DNA of 64,000 bases from an uncultured Pseudomonadales bacterium (GCA_958296165.1 OY282447.1:4067154-4131153); one strand, 5' to 3'. Counted from the stretch's first letter, positions 8,745 through 17,545 are shown. Made by a program: numbers and translations. The notes: a model not told the origin generated them from the sequence alone.

Positions 8745-8846
8745 CATGCTCCTTGGTTCAAACAGTCACGCTCCCGCGGAGTCTGGGTGTTTGACAGGCC
8801 AAATGAGGCTATGCACACTCTTCCCGGCTCGATTGGAGCGACCGAC

Positions 8847-9485
8847 ATGATTGGCGAAGCTCACGACCAACCCCAGTTGCGCATCGTTGCGGATGGCGAC
8901 TGCACCGTGGCGGATCTGTCGGCGCTGCAAGGTTGCTGGACGGAAGCGCTCTACCTCAGGCTGACCAGCCAGTGCAATCGACTGATCGAGTTCACGGACG
9001 GCCGTTTGGAAGTTCTGCCCATGCCGACGACGCAACACCAAGCCATACTGAGGTTCCTGTTCCTAGCCTTCCATGCTTTCGTCGGGCGCCGAGGCGGGGA
9101 CGTGTTCTTCGCGCCCCTGCGGCTTCGTGTTCGCGAAGGCAAGTTTCGCGAGCCGGACTTGCTGGCGCTCTTGGATGCCAACGACCCGCGCCGTCAGAAC
9201 GACTTCTGGCTGGGCGCTGATCTGGTTGTAGAAGTCGTGAGCCCGAGCGACCCGCGCCGAGACACCGTCGAGAAGCGCTTCGACTACGCAGAAGCGAAGA
9301 TCCGGGAGTACTGGATTGTCGATCCCCAAGACGAGACCGTGACCATCTTGACTTTGGCGGACGGAGTCAACGAGGCGGACGGGCTGTACGAAGAACACGG
9401 CATCTTCCGCCCCGGAGAGGATGCCGTTTGCGTATGCCTGCCCGACTTCTCGATCGCCGTGCGCGACCTGTTCGCCGCTCGGTGA
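8847..9485 (+). CDS. Uma2-family (DUF820) putative endonuclease
   Basis: A 212-residue Uma2/DUF820 protein with a PD-(D/E)XK nuclease-like core. Recognisable parts are LIEFTDGRLEVLPMPTTQHQ (strand and helix of the fold), REPDLLALL with the conserved Glu-Pro-Asp, DLVVEVVSPSDP with the Glu of the motif, and the lysine in YAEAKIREYWIVDP. The family is abundant in cyanobacteria and other bacteria with many paralogues; its biological role is unknown. I selected ATG 8847 because GGAG is placed eight bases upstream. Earlier in-frame starts at 8787 (GTG) and 8811 (ATG) have weaker sites. It stands alone between a decayed gene and the LLM operon. Confidence 0.88.
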   Translation: MIGEAHDQPQLRIVADGDCTVADLSALQGCWTEALYLRLTSQCNRLIEFTDGRLEVLPMPTTQHQAILRFLFLAFHAFVGRRGGDVFFAPLRLRVREGKFREPDLLALLDANDPRRQNDFWLGADLVVEVVSPSDPRRDTVEKRFDYAEAKIREYWIVDPQDETVTILTLADGVNEADGLYEEHGIFRPGEDAVCVCLPDFSIAVRDLFAAR

Positions 9486-9578
9486 AGTCGTAAGGCGCGT
9501 AAGGCGCTGTCAATCTTGGCCGCGACAAACCCCGAACGGTTAGTATCGTCGCATCCGCTTCGAGCGTGGGAGAAGAAC

Positions 9579-10859
9579 TTGAAGAATCTCTGGTTTCACC
9601 TGATGCCCTACAAGGACCTGCCGGACGATTTCCGCGACCGGCATCCGTCCGTGTGGGTGGACATCGACGCTGGCCTGCTGGACGCCAAGCGCGTTCACGA
9701 ACACTACAACGATTATCTGGACGAACTCGAATACGCTGCCGAAGTGGGCTTCGACGGAGTGTGCTGCAACGAGCACCATCAGAACGGCTACGGGCTGATG
9801 CCGTCGCCCAACCTGATCGCCGCCACGCTCACTCGCCGCACGGCAGCGCCGGCCATCTGCGTGATGGGCAACTCGCTGGCCCTGTACAACCCGCCCACGC
9901 GAGTGGCCGAGGAGTTCGCCATGCTGGATTGCATGTCTGGCGGGCGGCTGATCGCTGGCTTCCCGGTGGGCACTCCGATGGACACCATCTTCGCCTACGG
10001 CCAGAACCCCTCCAAGCTGCGCGACCGCTACTACGAAGCCCACGACTTGGTGATGAAGGCTTGGCAGGAACCCGAGACCTTCTCCTTCAACGGCCGCTAC
10101 AACCAGCTGCGCTACGTGAACGTGTGGCCGCGGCCAGTGCAAGAGCCGCATCCGCCGGTGTGGATTCCGGGCGGCGGCTCGGTTGAAACCTGGCGCTGGT
10201 GCGCGGAGAAGGACTATGTGTACAGCTATCTCTCCTATTTCGGCTACAAGGCCGGCGCTGCCACGATGCAGGGCTTTTGGGACGAGATGGATCGGCTTGG
10301 CAAGGATCGCAACCCGTACCGCGCCGGCTTTCTGCAATTCGTCGCGGTAGGCGAGACGGAACAGGAGGCTCTGGAACTCTACAAGGCGCCTGCCGAGTAC
10401 TTCTATGGCCGCTGCCTGCATGTGAATCCGAAGTGGGCCTCGCCGGCCGGCTACCAATCCGAGGCGACGATTCGCGCCAAGGTGCAATCGCAGGTGGCGT
10501 TGGCCGCCGCTCGCAGCACCGCGCCGCCAGCCAACCGCGGCGGCATGGGCGCAGCGCGCGATTGGCAGGACATCCTCGACCTCGGCTACGTGATTGCGGG
10601 CGATCCGGACCAAGTGGCGGAGCGCATCCGCGAAGTGTGCGTGAGCCTGAACGTCGGCCATTTGATGCTGCTGTGCCAGTTCGGCAACATGAGCACCGAA
10701 CTCGCCAAGCACAACACGCGGCTGTATGCCGAGAAAGTGCTGCCGCAGATTCGCGACCTGTTCGACGACGAATGGCAGGACGAATGGTGGCCGAACCCCT
10801 TGCCTGAACGCGCTACGCCGCGCCCGTCCGGCGCGGACCTTGCTGCCAAGGCAGCCTGA
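9579..10859 (+). CDS. LLM-class flavin-dependent oxidoreductase (luciferase-like monooxygenase)
   Basis: A 426-residue TIM-barrel protein of the bacterial luciferase / alkanal monooxygenase family, using FMN or F420. Typical features are the start LWFHLMPYKDLPDDF, CNEHHQNGYGLMPSPN near residue 70, the GGRLIAGFPVG loop and IPGGGSVETWRW. The TTG start at 9579 is chosen because GGGAG lies six bases upstream and the protein then begins like its relatives; a TTG further up at 9516 adds 21 unconserved residues. The stop overlaps the ATG of the next gene (TGATG), so it leads a three-gene operon with a hydrolase and a HAD phosphatase. The substrate is unknown; such sets often degrade or modify small organic molecules. 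Confidence 0.9.
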   Translation: MKNLWFHLMPYKDLPDDFRDRHPSVWVDIDAGLLDAKRVHEHYNDYLDELEYAAEVGFDGVCCNEHHQNGYGLMPSPNLIAATLTRRTAAPAICVMGNSLALYNPPTRVAEEFAMLDCMSGGRLIAGFPVGTPMDTIFAYGQNPSKLRDRYYEAHDLVMKAWQEPETFSFNGRYNQLRYVNVWPRPVQEPHPPVWIPGGGSVETWRWCAEKDYVYSYLSYFGYKAGAATMQGFWDEMDRLGKDRNPYRAGFLQFVAVGETEQEALELYKAPAEYFYGRCLHVNPKWASPAGYQSEATIRAKVQSQVALAAARSTAPPANRGGMGAARDWQDILDLGYVIAGDPDQVAERIREVCVSLNVGHLMLLCQFGNMSTELAKHNTRLYAEKVLPQIRDLFDDEWQDEWWPNPLPERATPRPSGADLAAKAA

Positions 10860-11686
10860 TGGCAGCCGAGCGTTCGCTTGCAGTAGGCGGCCACGCCGTT
10901 CGGGTTCTGGAGGAGGGCGACAATCCGGCCGCGCCGCCGGTGGTCTTCTTCGCTGGCATCGGCGGCCTGCCGCGCTGGGTGCCGTTTCTGGACGGCTTGG
11001 CGCAGACGCGCCGCGTTGTCGTGCCTTCGCTGCCGGGCTTTCCGGGCGCTCCAGAGTTCCGGCACTTGGACGGCCTGTTGGATTGGATCGTCCATGCGGT
11101 GGAAACTGTTGAAGCGCTCGATTGCGCACCGGTGGATCTGGTAGGCAGTTCCGTGGGCGGCGCACTTGCGGCGGAAGTGGCGGCCATAGCGGGCCCTTTG
11201 GTGAATCGACTGGTGCTGATCGCGCCGTTCGGCTGTTTCGACGCCGAAGACCCTGCGGCCGACATCTGGGCGCAGGTGCCGGGTGCGGATTCCATTCCGA
11301 ATCTGGTGTGCGAAAAGCCGGAGCGGTGGAAGGAGATTTGGGAAGTGCCGGAAGGCGAGGATGCGCTGGAGTGGCAGGTGATGCACACGCGGGCGATGGA
11401 AGCGGCGGCGCGATTGTTGTTCCCGTTCGGCGACACCGGCGTGCTCGCGCGCCTGCATCGCGTGTACCACCCCACGCTGCTGCTGCGCGGCGATGAAGAT
11501 CGCGTGCTGCCAGCTTCCTACAACGAGCGCTTCGCGCAAGCGCTGGCTGGCCCGGTGCGCAGCGCCACCATCGCCGACGCCGGACACTTGCCGGAACTCG
11601 ATGCGCCGGACGCTTTGGCACGGGAGATCAATGCCTTCCTTGCCGATCAGGAGCTCGCTTCGCTCGCCGCCGGCGATGCGCCGTGA
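10859..11686 (+). CDS. Alpha/beta hydrolase
   Basis: A 275-residue alpha/beta-hydrolase. The oxyanion segment is FFAGIGGLP near residue 32. The nucleophile Ser is in the elbow GSSVGG near residue 98, the acid Asp lies in LLRGDEDRVLP near 212, and the His is in DAGHLPELD near 241. This gives a complete catalytic triad. The start codon shares one base with the upstream LLM oxidoreductase stop, and the 3' end overlaps the HAD gene by four bases. The arrangement suggests that it hydrolyses an ester or lactone produced by the flavoenzyme, a Baeyer-Villiger-like order of steps, but that is inference. No signal peptide is seen, so it is cytoplasmic. Confidence 0.88.
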   Translation: MAAERSLAVGGHAVRVLEEGDNPAAPPVVFFAGIGGLPRWVPFLDGLAQTRRVVVPSLPGFPGAPEFRHLDGLLDWIVHAVETVEALDCAPVDLVGSSVGGALAAEVAAIAGPLVNRLVLIAPFGCFDAEDPAADIWAQVPGADSIPNLVCEKPERWKEIWEVPEGEDALEWQVMHTRAMEAAARLLFPFGDTGVLARLHRVYHPTLLLRGDEDRVLPASYNERFAQALAGPVRSATIADAGHLPELDAPDALAREINAFLADQELASLAAGDAP

Positions 11687-12330
11687 TTCAAGCCGTATTG
11701 TGGGATTTCGGCGGCGTATTCACCACGAGCCCGTTCGAGGCATTCGCCCGCTTTGAGAAAGCGCACGGGCTGCCCGACAACTTCATCCGCACCATCAACT
11801 CCACAAACCCCGACGACAACGCTTGGGCGCGGTTCGAGTCTTCCGCCATCAATGCGGATGAGTTCGACGCTGCGTTCCGCCGAGAAGCCGAAGCGCATGG
11901 CCACAGCGTGGGTGGCAAGGCGGTGTTGGAGCTGCTCTCCGGCGAGTTTCGCCCGCGCATGGCGGCGGCCTTGGCCGAGTGCAAGAAGCACTTCTCGGTG
12001 GGCTGCATCACCAACAACATGAAGAAGGCCGGCGAAGGCCCGACGATGGCCGCGAGCGACCAACGCGCCGAACAGGCTGCGAAAGTGATGGCGATGTTCG
12101 ACGTGATAGTGGAATCAAGCGTGGAAGGCGTGCGCAAGCCACAGCCGCGCATCTACGAAATCGCCTGCGCTCGGTTGGGAGTGGAACCGGCGCACACCGT
12201 GTTCTTGGACGATCTCGGCATCAACTTGAAGCCGGCGCGGGCGATGGGGATGACCACCATCAAGGTGGTGACGGAGCAGCAGGCGATACAGGATCTAGCC
12301 GCGGCCACAGGGTTGGTGTTTGACTTCTAG
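11683..12330 (+). CDS. HAD-superfamily hydrolase (epoxide-hydrolase N-domain-like)
   Basis: A 215-residue HAD-IA hydrolase. Motif I is WDFGGVFTTS, where the second acid of DxD is replaced by Gly, as in the subgroup related to the N-terminal domain of soluble epoxide hydrolases. Motif II is the Thr in CITNNMK, the motif III Lys is in GVRKPQPRIY, and motif IV is FLDDLGINL. It is likely a phosphatase or dehalogenase-like enzyme acting on small molecules, though the Gly may reduce phosphatase activity. It begins with GTG overlapping the hydrolase stop (GTGA) and ends the LLM operon. It converges with the minus-strand Fic gene, the two frames overlapping by about four bases at their ends. Confidence 0.88.
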   Translation: MIQAVLWDFGGVFTTSPFEAFARFEKAHGLPDNFIRTINSTNPDDNAWARFESSAINADEFDAAFRREAEAHGHSVGGKAVLELLSGEFRPRMAAALAECKKHFSVGCITNNMKKAGEGPTMAASDQRAEQAAKVMAMFDVIVESSVEGVRKPQPRIYEIACARLGVEPAHTVFLDDLGINLKPARAMGMTTIKVVTEQQAIQDLAAATGLVFDF

Positions 12331-13099
12331 CGGCGTGGCGAGCGGGCGTTGCGACGGGGGGCGTCGCGACGGGGTATATGCTGCAGTGTTCGATCCAAGG
12401 AGCACTCGGCAAGAAACGAAATCATCGCGGTGGCGTCTTTAGTGTCGTAGAACGCCACCATGCGGTTGTTGAAATCGAGCCGGCTGGCCGCTGGAACGGA
12501 AATGGCATCGTAGCCTTCGGACAGCAAGACGCCGTTCATCATCAAACGGGCGGTGCGCTTGTTGCCGTCCCAAAAGAACTGATGCAAAGAGCCAAACAAG
12601 AAAGTACACATGCCGCGTTCGTGCGGATCTGCGATCTCGCGCAGCGCTTCCGCGCCTTTTCTGAACAGTTCCGGCAGTTTTCGTGCGGCGGTGGCCGATG
12701 GTTGGTGCCGCCGATACCCACCGGGCCGTCACGGAACACGCCCCACGACGGCGCTTCTTCTTTCGCCACCAACGCATGGAGTTGCATGGCCGTATCTTCC
12801 GAGAGCGAGAATCTCTTGTTTTCCACAAGATGGAACAATCGCCGCCAGCTTTGCGCTTGGTTCAGAACTTGATTCGCGTCTTCCACTCGATGCCCGCCGA
12901 CGGTGATCCCTTCCATCAAGGTCTTCGCTTCCGGGAACGTAAACGGATTGCCTTCAAGGGCCACGGTGTCGTGGACGATGCCTTCGAGGATTTTCTTCGC
13001 ACGAAACACTGCGCGTTTGACGTCCGGCTCTGATTGCGACGCGAAGGAACATCGCTGATAGGAGAACCCCAGCGGCTCGCCGGTGGTTTGCTTGGTCAT
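12327..13099 (-). pseudogene. Fic-family protein, frameshifted
   Basis: The N-terminal part from ATG 13099 has the class II inhibitory motif TVALEG and continues through RVEDANQVLNQAQSW to GTNHRPPPHE. There the frame is lost at a run of four T (12678-12681 on the plus strand). One additional base would restore KLPELFRKGAEALREIADPH, then the Fic core HQFFWDGNKRTARLMMNG. Fic enzymes transfer AMP or similar groups to target proteins. The core is odd: the residue at the canonical catalytic His position (four before the Gly of GN) is Gln, with a His one residue earlier. It may be a genuine pseudogene or a homopolymer sequencing error. If intact it would be about 257 residues. Confidence 0.75.
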
Positions 13100-13129
13100 G
13101 CGAGCGCGCTCAAGCCGTAGCAAGGCCGA

Positions 13130-13483
13130 TTAGCGCACCAGCCACCGTGCGAGCAGCCGCGTTGCTGCGGCGAGAAAAACACGTTCCGCCTCCGGTTTCC
13201 TCGCGGCGCATCGGAAGCAAGAGTGTAGGTACTTGACGAGGTGGGCGTCTTCGAGGCGGCTCGCCTGTGAAATCACCTCGCCCCACGCCTCCATCGCGAC
13301 ATCAGCGGATGCACGTAGGCAAATGGCCACGGCGTCCTCCGGTGATGCCGAAGCCAGCGCCTGCCGAAACACCTTGATCCCCGTGGCCGGCGTCGAGGCG
13401 TTCGGCGCGAGCGAAGGCCAGCCTGGGAACCCCAGTGCGCAAACATACCCCGCCACATAAGACACGGCCTTCCCGTAACACAT
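13130..13483 (-). CDS. Hypothetical helical protein upstream of fic
   Basis: A 117-residue frame on the same strand as the Fic gene, ending 30 bases before it. The sequence is predicted mostly helical, for example SPEDAVAICLRASADVAMEA and EDAHLVKYLHSCFRCAARK, and has a plausible amino-acid composition. No family is recognised. Its position directly upstream of fic would suit a small regulatory or antitoxin-like partner, but nothing in the sequence proves it. The ribosome site before ATG 13483 is weak. Confidence 0.45.
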   Translation of the reverse strand: MCYGKAVSYVAGYVCALGFPGWPSLAPNASTPATGIKVFRQALASASPEDAVAICLRASADVAMEAWGEVISQASRLEDAHLVKYLHSCFRCAARKPEAERVFLAAATRLLARWLVR

Positions 13484-13534
13484 GTGATCTGGCTGCTGCG
13501 CAGGCGGCGAGGCGAGGCTGTGCGGGCTGCTCGA

Positions 13535-13591
13535 TCAACGTGCTACCGCACCAGCCGCTGACTGGGCGCGCGGCCAGTGGAACCCCGCCGT
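13535..13591 (-). pseudogene. 3' fragment of a gene split by the IS21 element
   Basis: These bases encode the C-terminal tail TAGFHWPRAQSAAGAVAR followed by TGA at 13535. When the IS21-family element (13597-18226) and one copy of its CACCT duplication are removed, this frame joins the minus-strand fragment ending at 18227 without a gap, reading CFSATLRFEV-TAGFHWPRAQ. Both pieces therefore belong to one gene. The function of the protein is not recognised. Confidence 0.6.
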
Positions 13592-13700
13592 CACCTTGTT
13601 ACTGACAACCGTAAATTGCACATTTTCGACAACCGAAAACTGCACAGTGAACGCCCGGCTGTCGGTCGGCGCGTACCACCATGTTAGGCAGGCAAGCCGC

Positions 13701-14735
13701 ATGGGGACTGGGATGCACGGGATGGAGACGAGGATGCTGCCGAGGCACTGTTTGGAGGCCGGGGAGTCGAAGGCGGAGCTGGCGAGACGCTTCGGCGTGA
13801 GCCGTCGGACGATTCGCCACTGGATCGGGTCGGGCCGGCTGGATCGGGACATGGAGTCGGGCGCGGCGCGCTGCGCGGCGCGACCGGCGGCGGCGCACAA
13901 GCTGGATCCGTACAAGGGGATCATCGACGCGCGGCTGGCGGAGTATCCGAAGCTGTCGGCGCGGCGGCTGTTCGACGAGGTGCGGGCGGCCGGCTGTCCG
14001 GGCGGCTACGGTCGGGTGAGGGACTACGTTCGGGAGTCGCGGCCGCGGGCGCCTTCGGAGCCGGCGGTTCGGTTCGAGACGCCGGCGGGCCGGCAGGGCC
14101 AGGTGGACTTCGGGACGTTCGCGCTGCCGTGGGGCCGGCGCCACGCGCTGCTGGTGGTGCCGGGCTGCTCGCGGCTGCTGTGGCTGCGGTTCTTCCGGCG
14201 CCGGACGATGGACGCGCCGTTCGCCGGCCTGGAGGGCGCGTTCGCGCGCTTCGGCGGGGTGCCGGGCGATCTGCTGTTCGACCGGATGCGGACGGTGGCG
14301 GTGTCGGACGACCGCCTCGACGGAGGGGCGCTGGCGGCGAACGCGGAGTTCCAGCGCTTCGCCCTGCACTGGGGGTTCCGGGTGCGCGCGTGCCGCCCGT
14401 GCCGGGCCTGCACGAAGGGCAAGGTGGAGCGTCCGATCCGCTGCGTGCGGGAGAGCTTCTTCCACGGCCGCGAGTTCGTCGGCGACGAGGACCTGGACGA
14501 GCAGGCGCGGCGCTGGCTGGAGGGAACGGCCAACGCGCGCCGGCACGGCACGACGGGGGAACGTCCGGCGGAGCGCTTCGAGCGGGACGAGCGGGCGGTG
14601 CCGGGGCCGCTGGCGGAACGTCCGTACGCGCGCGTCGGCGCGGTGGCGCCGGCGCGGAGCAGGCCGGCGGCGGCTGCGGCGCCGGTCGAGGTCGAGCGGC
14701 GGCCGCTGAGCGTCTACGCGGAGGCGGTTCGATGA
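13701..14735 (+). CDS. istA: IS21-family transposase IstA
   Basis: A 344-residue DDE transposase. The N-terminal helix-turn-helix is AELARRFGVSRRTIRHW. The catalytic triad is visible: Asp in GQVDFGTF, Asp in LLFDRMRTVAV and Glu in KGKVERPIRCV. IstA carries out strand transfer with the helper ATPase IstB. Several in-frame ATGs lie between 13701 and 13734; 13701 is taken as the first that gives an IstA-like N-terminus. An in-frame extension upstream runs into the terminal inverted repeat and is unlikely to be translated. The stop overlaps the istB start as ATGA. The gene itself is intact even though its partner is broken. Confidence 0.9.
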   Translation: MGTGMHGMETRMLPRHCLEAGESKAELARRFGVSRRTIRHWIGSGRLDRDMESGAARCAARPAAAHKLDPYKGIIDARLAEYPKLSARRLFDEVRAAGCPGGYGRVRDYVRESRPRAPSEPAVRFETPAGRQGQVDFGTFALPWGRRHALLVVPGCSRLLWLRFFRRRTMDAPFAGLEGAFARFGGVPGDLLFDRMRTVAVSDDRLDGGALAANAEFQRFALHWGFRVRACRPCRACTKGKVERPIRCVRESFFHGREFVGDEDLDEQARRWLEGTANARRHGTTGERPAERFERDERAVPGPLAERPYARVGAVAPARSRPAAAAAPVEVERRPLSVYAEAVR

Positions 14736-15079
14736 GCGCGCCGGCGGCGAGCCGGCGCGACCGGCTGCGGGAGATGCTGGCGGATCTGCGCCTGCCCGGG
14801 GCGCTGGAGGCCGTGGACGGGGCGCTGGCGGACGTGGACGGCGGCGCGGCGACCGCTGGCGAAGCCATCGAGCGGCTGCTCGGCGCGCAGATCGCGCTGC
14901 GCAACGACCGCCGCCTGGAGACGGCGATGCGGGCGTCGCGGCTGCCGGCGGTCAAGACCCTGGCGCAGTTCGACTTCGCGTTCCAGCCCGACGTCAAGCG
15001 GGAGCGGATCGAGAGCCTGCACGAACTCGGCTTCCTGGGCCGGCGCGAGAACGTCGTCCTGCTCGGCCCGCCCAGTCTG
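14732..15079 (+). pseudogene. istB: IstB helper ATPase, 5' part
   Basis: The first 116 codons of istB, from the ATG that overlaps the istA stop. The N-terminal region RLREMLADLRLPGALEAVDG and FDFAFQPDVKRERIESLHEL are typical of IstB. The Walker A motif is cut in the middle: LLGPP is followed by foreign DNA (SLGS and a stop) instead of GVGKTH. The rest of the gene resumes at about 17628 beyond the serine-recombinase element. IstB normally loads IstA at target DNA, so the insertion destroys this function. Confidence 0.85.
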
Positions 15080-15104
15080 GGTTCATAATGCACACCTCGC
15101 TACG

Positions 15105-17165
15105 TTATTGAGTATCCAACTCTTCTTGGTTCGGATCGGCTGTTCGCGGACGCACTTCGCCGAAGCACGAGTCTTTGAGCGGACCCAACTGATCTTCGGG
15201 GATTGCCCAGGGGGCTCCCTTGCACGCCTGTGAGGCGCCGATAGTGCCGTCTCCGATCAACCGGAGCACCGTCATCGTGCCGACGCCAAGCCGCTCCGCG
15301 GTTTCCTTCAATGTCGGTTCGCCACGCTCGGCCATCTCTCCGGGGCGGTGGACCGCGATGCCGTGGCCATTGCGGAAGCTGCGAACCCGGACTTGCGTCC
15401 AAGCATTGCCGCGGCCAGTCTTCTTGCCGAGCCGATTCAGCATTGCGGCGATCGCGCCGTCCGACAGTTGCCTTGCCAGGCAGCGGATCAGATCGCCGAC
15501 TTCCCCGGTTGTTCCGAAGCGGTGCTGTCCGGCGCGGTTGCGGGGCACGCTCAGGCGGGCGTGGTCGCCACCCTGCCAATGGAGCAGAAGTTCGATGCGT
15601 TCTTCGGCCAGCGTCACAACGATCTCCTTGACCGCCGACCGGAGAACACGCTTGCGTGTCTCAGCCGTTGCGTTGGGATGCGACCACGCCGTGGCCAGGT
15701 CGTCGCCCAGCGCCATGAGACGCTCCTTCTCTTCCGATGACAACCGCTCGGGACGTTCGGCTGCAATGGCCGCCACTCGTTCCTCCTGCCGGCGCACCTC
15801 CCCTGGTTGATCGTTCCAGCGACGCTCCAGCTCGCTGGCGACGAGGCGGTTGGCGGGATCGACAGCGTCGTATTGACGGCGCGCCAGGTCGGCTTCGTAA
15901 CGCGCCTGCGTCAGCGCCAGTTCCACCTGCCGTCGTGTCTCGGCGTTGCCGTCCTCGCGCATCGCCACAGCGGCAAGCGCCGCCTCGATGCCAAGCGGAC
16001 CAAGCAGCCGAAGCGCTTCGTCGGCAACGGCGGTGTCCACGCGCAGGCCGCCGAAGGCGATGCGGGGCTTGGCGCCGTGGTTGACGTGCGCGCCGCGGCA
16101 GCCGTAGCGAACGCAGCATCCCTTGGCGCCGCCGTAGTGGACATGCAGCCGGCGGCCGCAGTGTCCGCACCGCAACAGGCCCGCGAGCAAGGCGTCCCCG
16201 CGGCGAACGGCTCCGCGGACCATCAAGCCCTTGCAGTTGGCGTTGTCGGCGATCAATCGCTGGTTCCTCTCGAACTCCTCCCACGAAACGTAACCCTCGT
16301 GATGATCCCGGATCAACACGTCCCAGTCCTCGCGTTCCCGGCGAAAACCCCGGACAACGCGCTTGCGGCCGTTCTCGACCGTCACCCGGCTCTCGGTGCG
16401 CCCGAACGCGTACGCGCCGGCGTACACCGGGTTGGTGAGCAGCTTGTGCATCGTTCCATAGACCGGCGCCTTCCAGACTATGCGCCGCTCGTCGCCGACG
16501 ACCCGTGTCGCCGGGAGCGGCACTTCCTCTTGGCGCAGCCACAAGTGGACCTGGCGGATGCTCCGGAACTCCGAGAACTTGCGGAACACCAGGTCGAGGG
16601 CTTCTCGAACGCGGCGGTCCGGATCCTTGGCAATGCGGTCGTGCCGGACCTTCACGCATCCCACCGCGACACTCGTGAAGAGTTCGCCCCGCGAGGCCTT
16701 CAAGCGCAGCGCTTCGAGCGAGCGCTGGCGCAGCGTCGAAAGCTCCATCTCGCTTATCGTGCCCTTCATGCCCAAGAGCAGGCGATCGTTCGGCAGCCGG
16801 GGATCGTAGACGCCATCCTCGTCGCCCAGCAGGCAGCCCGCCAGCGCGCAGAACTCCAGCAGCGTGTGCCAGTCACGACCGTTGCGCGCCAGGCGCGACG
16901 CCTCCAGCGACAGCACGATCCCGACGCGCCCTTCGCAGATCGCCAGCAACAACCGCTCGAAGCCTGGCCGCGAGGCGCCGCCGCCCGACCTGCCCAGGTC
17001 GTCGTCGATAACGACCGGCTCGTCCCAACCCAGGTTGCGCGCCCGATCCGCAAGACCGTACTGGCGGCGCCGGCTCTCGTGGTTGTTGCGGAGTTGGCTC
17101 TGCGTCGACTGGCGAATGTAGACGATCGCCTTGCGTTCAAGGTGGTCAGTCGCGATCTTGGTCAT
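15105..17165 (-). CDS. Large serine recombinase
   Basis: A 686-residue site-specific recombinase. The resolvase/invertase domain occupies residues 1-150, with the nucleophile Ser in YIRQSTQSQL, the arginine motif EASRLARNGRD and GMKGTISEMEL. A recombinase DNA-binding domain follows (about 170-280, including LLTNPVYAGAYAFGR), then a zinc ribbon CGHCGRRLHVHYGG. The C-terminal part contains coiled coil and a second helix-turn-helix-like segment LKETAERLGVGTMTVLRLIG. It would cut and rejoin both strands at an att site to move the element that carries it. ATG 17165 has an excellent ribosome site GGGAGG six bases upstream. It overlaps the small gene upstream by about 20 bases. Confidence 0.92.
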   Translation of the reverse strand: MTKIATDHLERKAIVYIRQSTQSQLRNNHESRRRQYGLADRARNLGWDEPVVIDDDLGRSGGGASRPGFERLLLAICEGRVGIVLSLEASRLARNGRDWHTLLEFCALAGCLLGDEDGVYDPRLPNDRLLLGMKGTISEMELSTLRQRSLEALRLKASRGELFTSVAVGCVKVRHDRIAKDPDRRVREALDLVFRKFSEFRSIRQVHLWLRQEEVPLPATRVVGDERRIVWKAPVYGTMHKLLTNPVYAGAYAFGRTESRVTVENGRKRVVRGFRREREDWDVLIRDHHEGYVSWEEFERNQRLIADNANCKGLMVRGAVRRGDALLAGLLRCGHCGRRLHVHYGGAKGCCVRYGCRGAHVNHGAKPRIAFGGLRVDTAVADEALRLLGPLGIEAALAAVAMREDGNAETRRQVELALTQARYEADLARRQYDAVDPANRLVASELERRWNDQPGEVRRQEERVAAIAAERPERLSSEEKERLMALGDDLATAWSHPNATAETRKRVLRSAVKEIVVTLAEERIELLLHWQGGDHARLSVPRNRAGQHRFGTTGEVGDLIRCLARQLSDGAIAAMLNRLGKKTGRGNAWTQVRVRSFRNGHGIAVHRPGEMAERGEPTLKETAERLGVGTMTVLRLIGDGTIGASQACKGAPWAIPEDQLGPLKDSCFGEVRPRTADPNQEELDTQ

Positions 17166-17328
17166 CGTCCACCTCCCAGTCCGCCGCTTCTGGCGCGACA
17201 TTGTCCGTTGGTTCCGCAGCCGCTTCCAGCAGCAACGCCGCCGTCATCGGGACCAAGGCCTTCCGCAACTCCGGCGAAAGAACAGGGTTCGGATCCATCA
17301 GCGTCAGCAGCTCGCCCTGCCGTCCCAT
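17146..17328 (-). CDS. Small accessory protein of the serine-recombinase element
   Basis: A 60-residue acidic protein (LSPELRKALVPMTAALLLEA in the middle, acidic C-terminus EVDDDQDRD). A GGGAG site six bases before ATG 17328 supports translation, and its 3' end overlaps the recombinase start by 20 bases. This implies a polycistronic element with coupled translation. The role is unknown; such small proteins commonly accompany recombinases of this type and may modulate them. Confidence 0.6.
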   Translation of the reverse strand: MGRQGELLTLMDPNPVLSPELRKALVPMTAALLLEAAAEPTDNVAPEAADWEVDDDQDRD

Positions 17329-17545
17329 ATCGTTCTCCCGCTTCCGAGTGGGAGCACGATGGTAGAAGCGTGTCGAGGACTTGGCGGAGATCGCGCAACG
17401 CGTTCAGTGCGACACGCGGGCGGTCCGTCACCGCCATCGCCGCCGCTTCCGGCGAGCACATCCAAGCCGGCAACTGTGCCATCGTGTCGTCCGGTTGGCG
17501 GATGACGAACATCAGGGTTCCCCGGAACGGATGGCGTCGGATCAC
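17162..17545 (-). CDS. DUF5372-like small protein of the recombinase element
   Basis: A 127-residue frame. The first 75 residues look coding, with RRHPFRGTLMFVIRQPDD and MAQLPAWMCSPEA resembling DUF5372 proteins that I recall next to serine recombinases. The last 50 residues are Gly/Ala/Ser-rich and overlap the next gene in another frame, so they may be non-conserved or the frame may have lost its normal stop. It starts about 80 bases inside the right junction of the element and would be the first gene of its operon. Function unknown. Confidence 0.55.
   Translation of the reverse strand: MIRRHPFRGTLMFVIRQPDDTMAQLPAWMCSPEAAAMAVTDRPRVALNALRDLRQVLDTLLPSCSHSEAGERYGTAGRAADADGSEPCSFAGVAEGLGPDDGGVAAGSGCGTNGQCRARSGGLGGGR

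Noticed and set aside
9540-11621. A 693-codon minus-strand frame opposite the LLM oxidoreductase and hydrolase
   Set aside because: Low-complexity Arg/Pro composition and no motifs; the plus-strand genes fully explain the DNA.
13921-15093. A minus-strand frame of about 390 codons opposite istA and istB
   Set aside because: Almost entirely Pro, Arg, Ser and Ala; typical mirror of a GC-rich gene.
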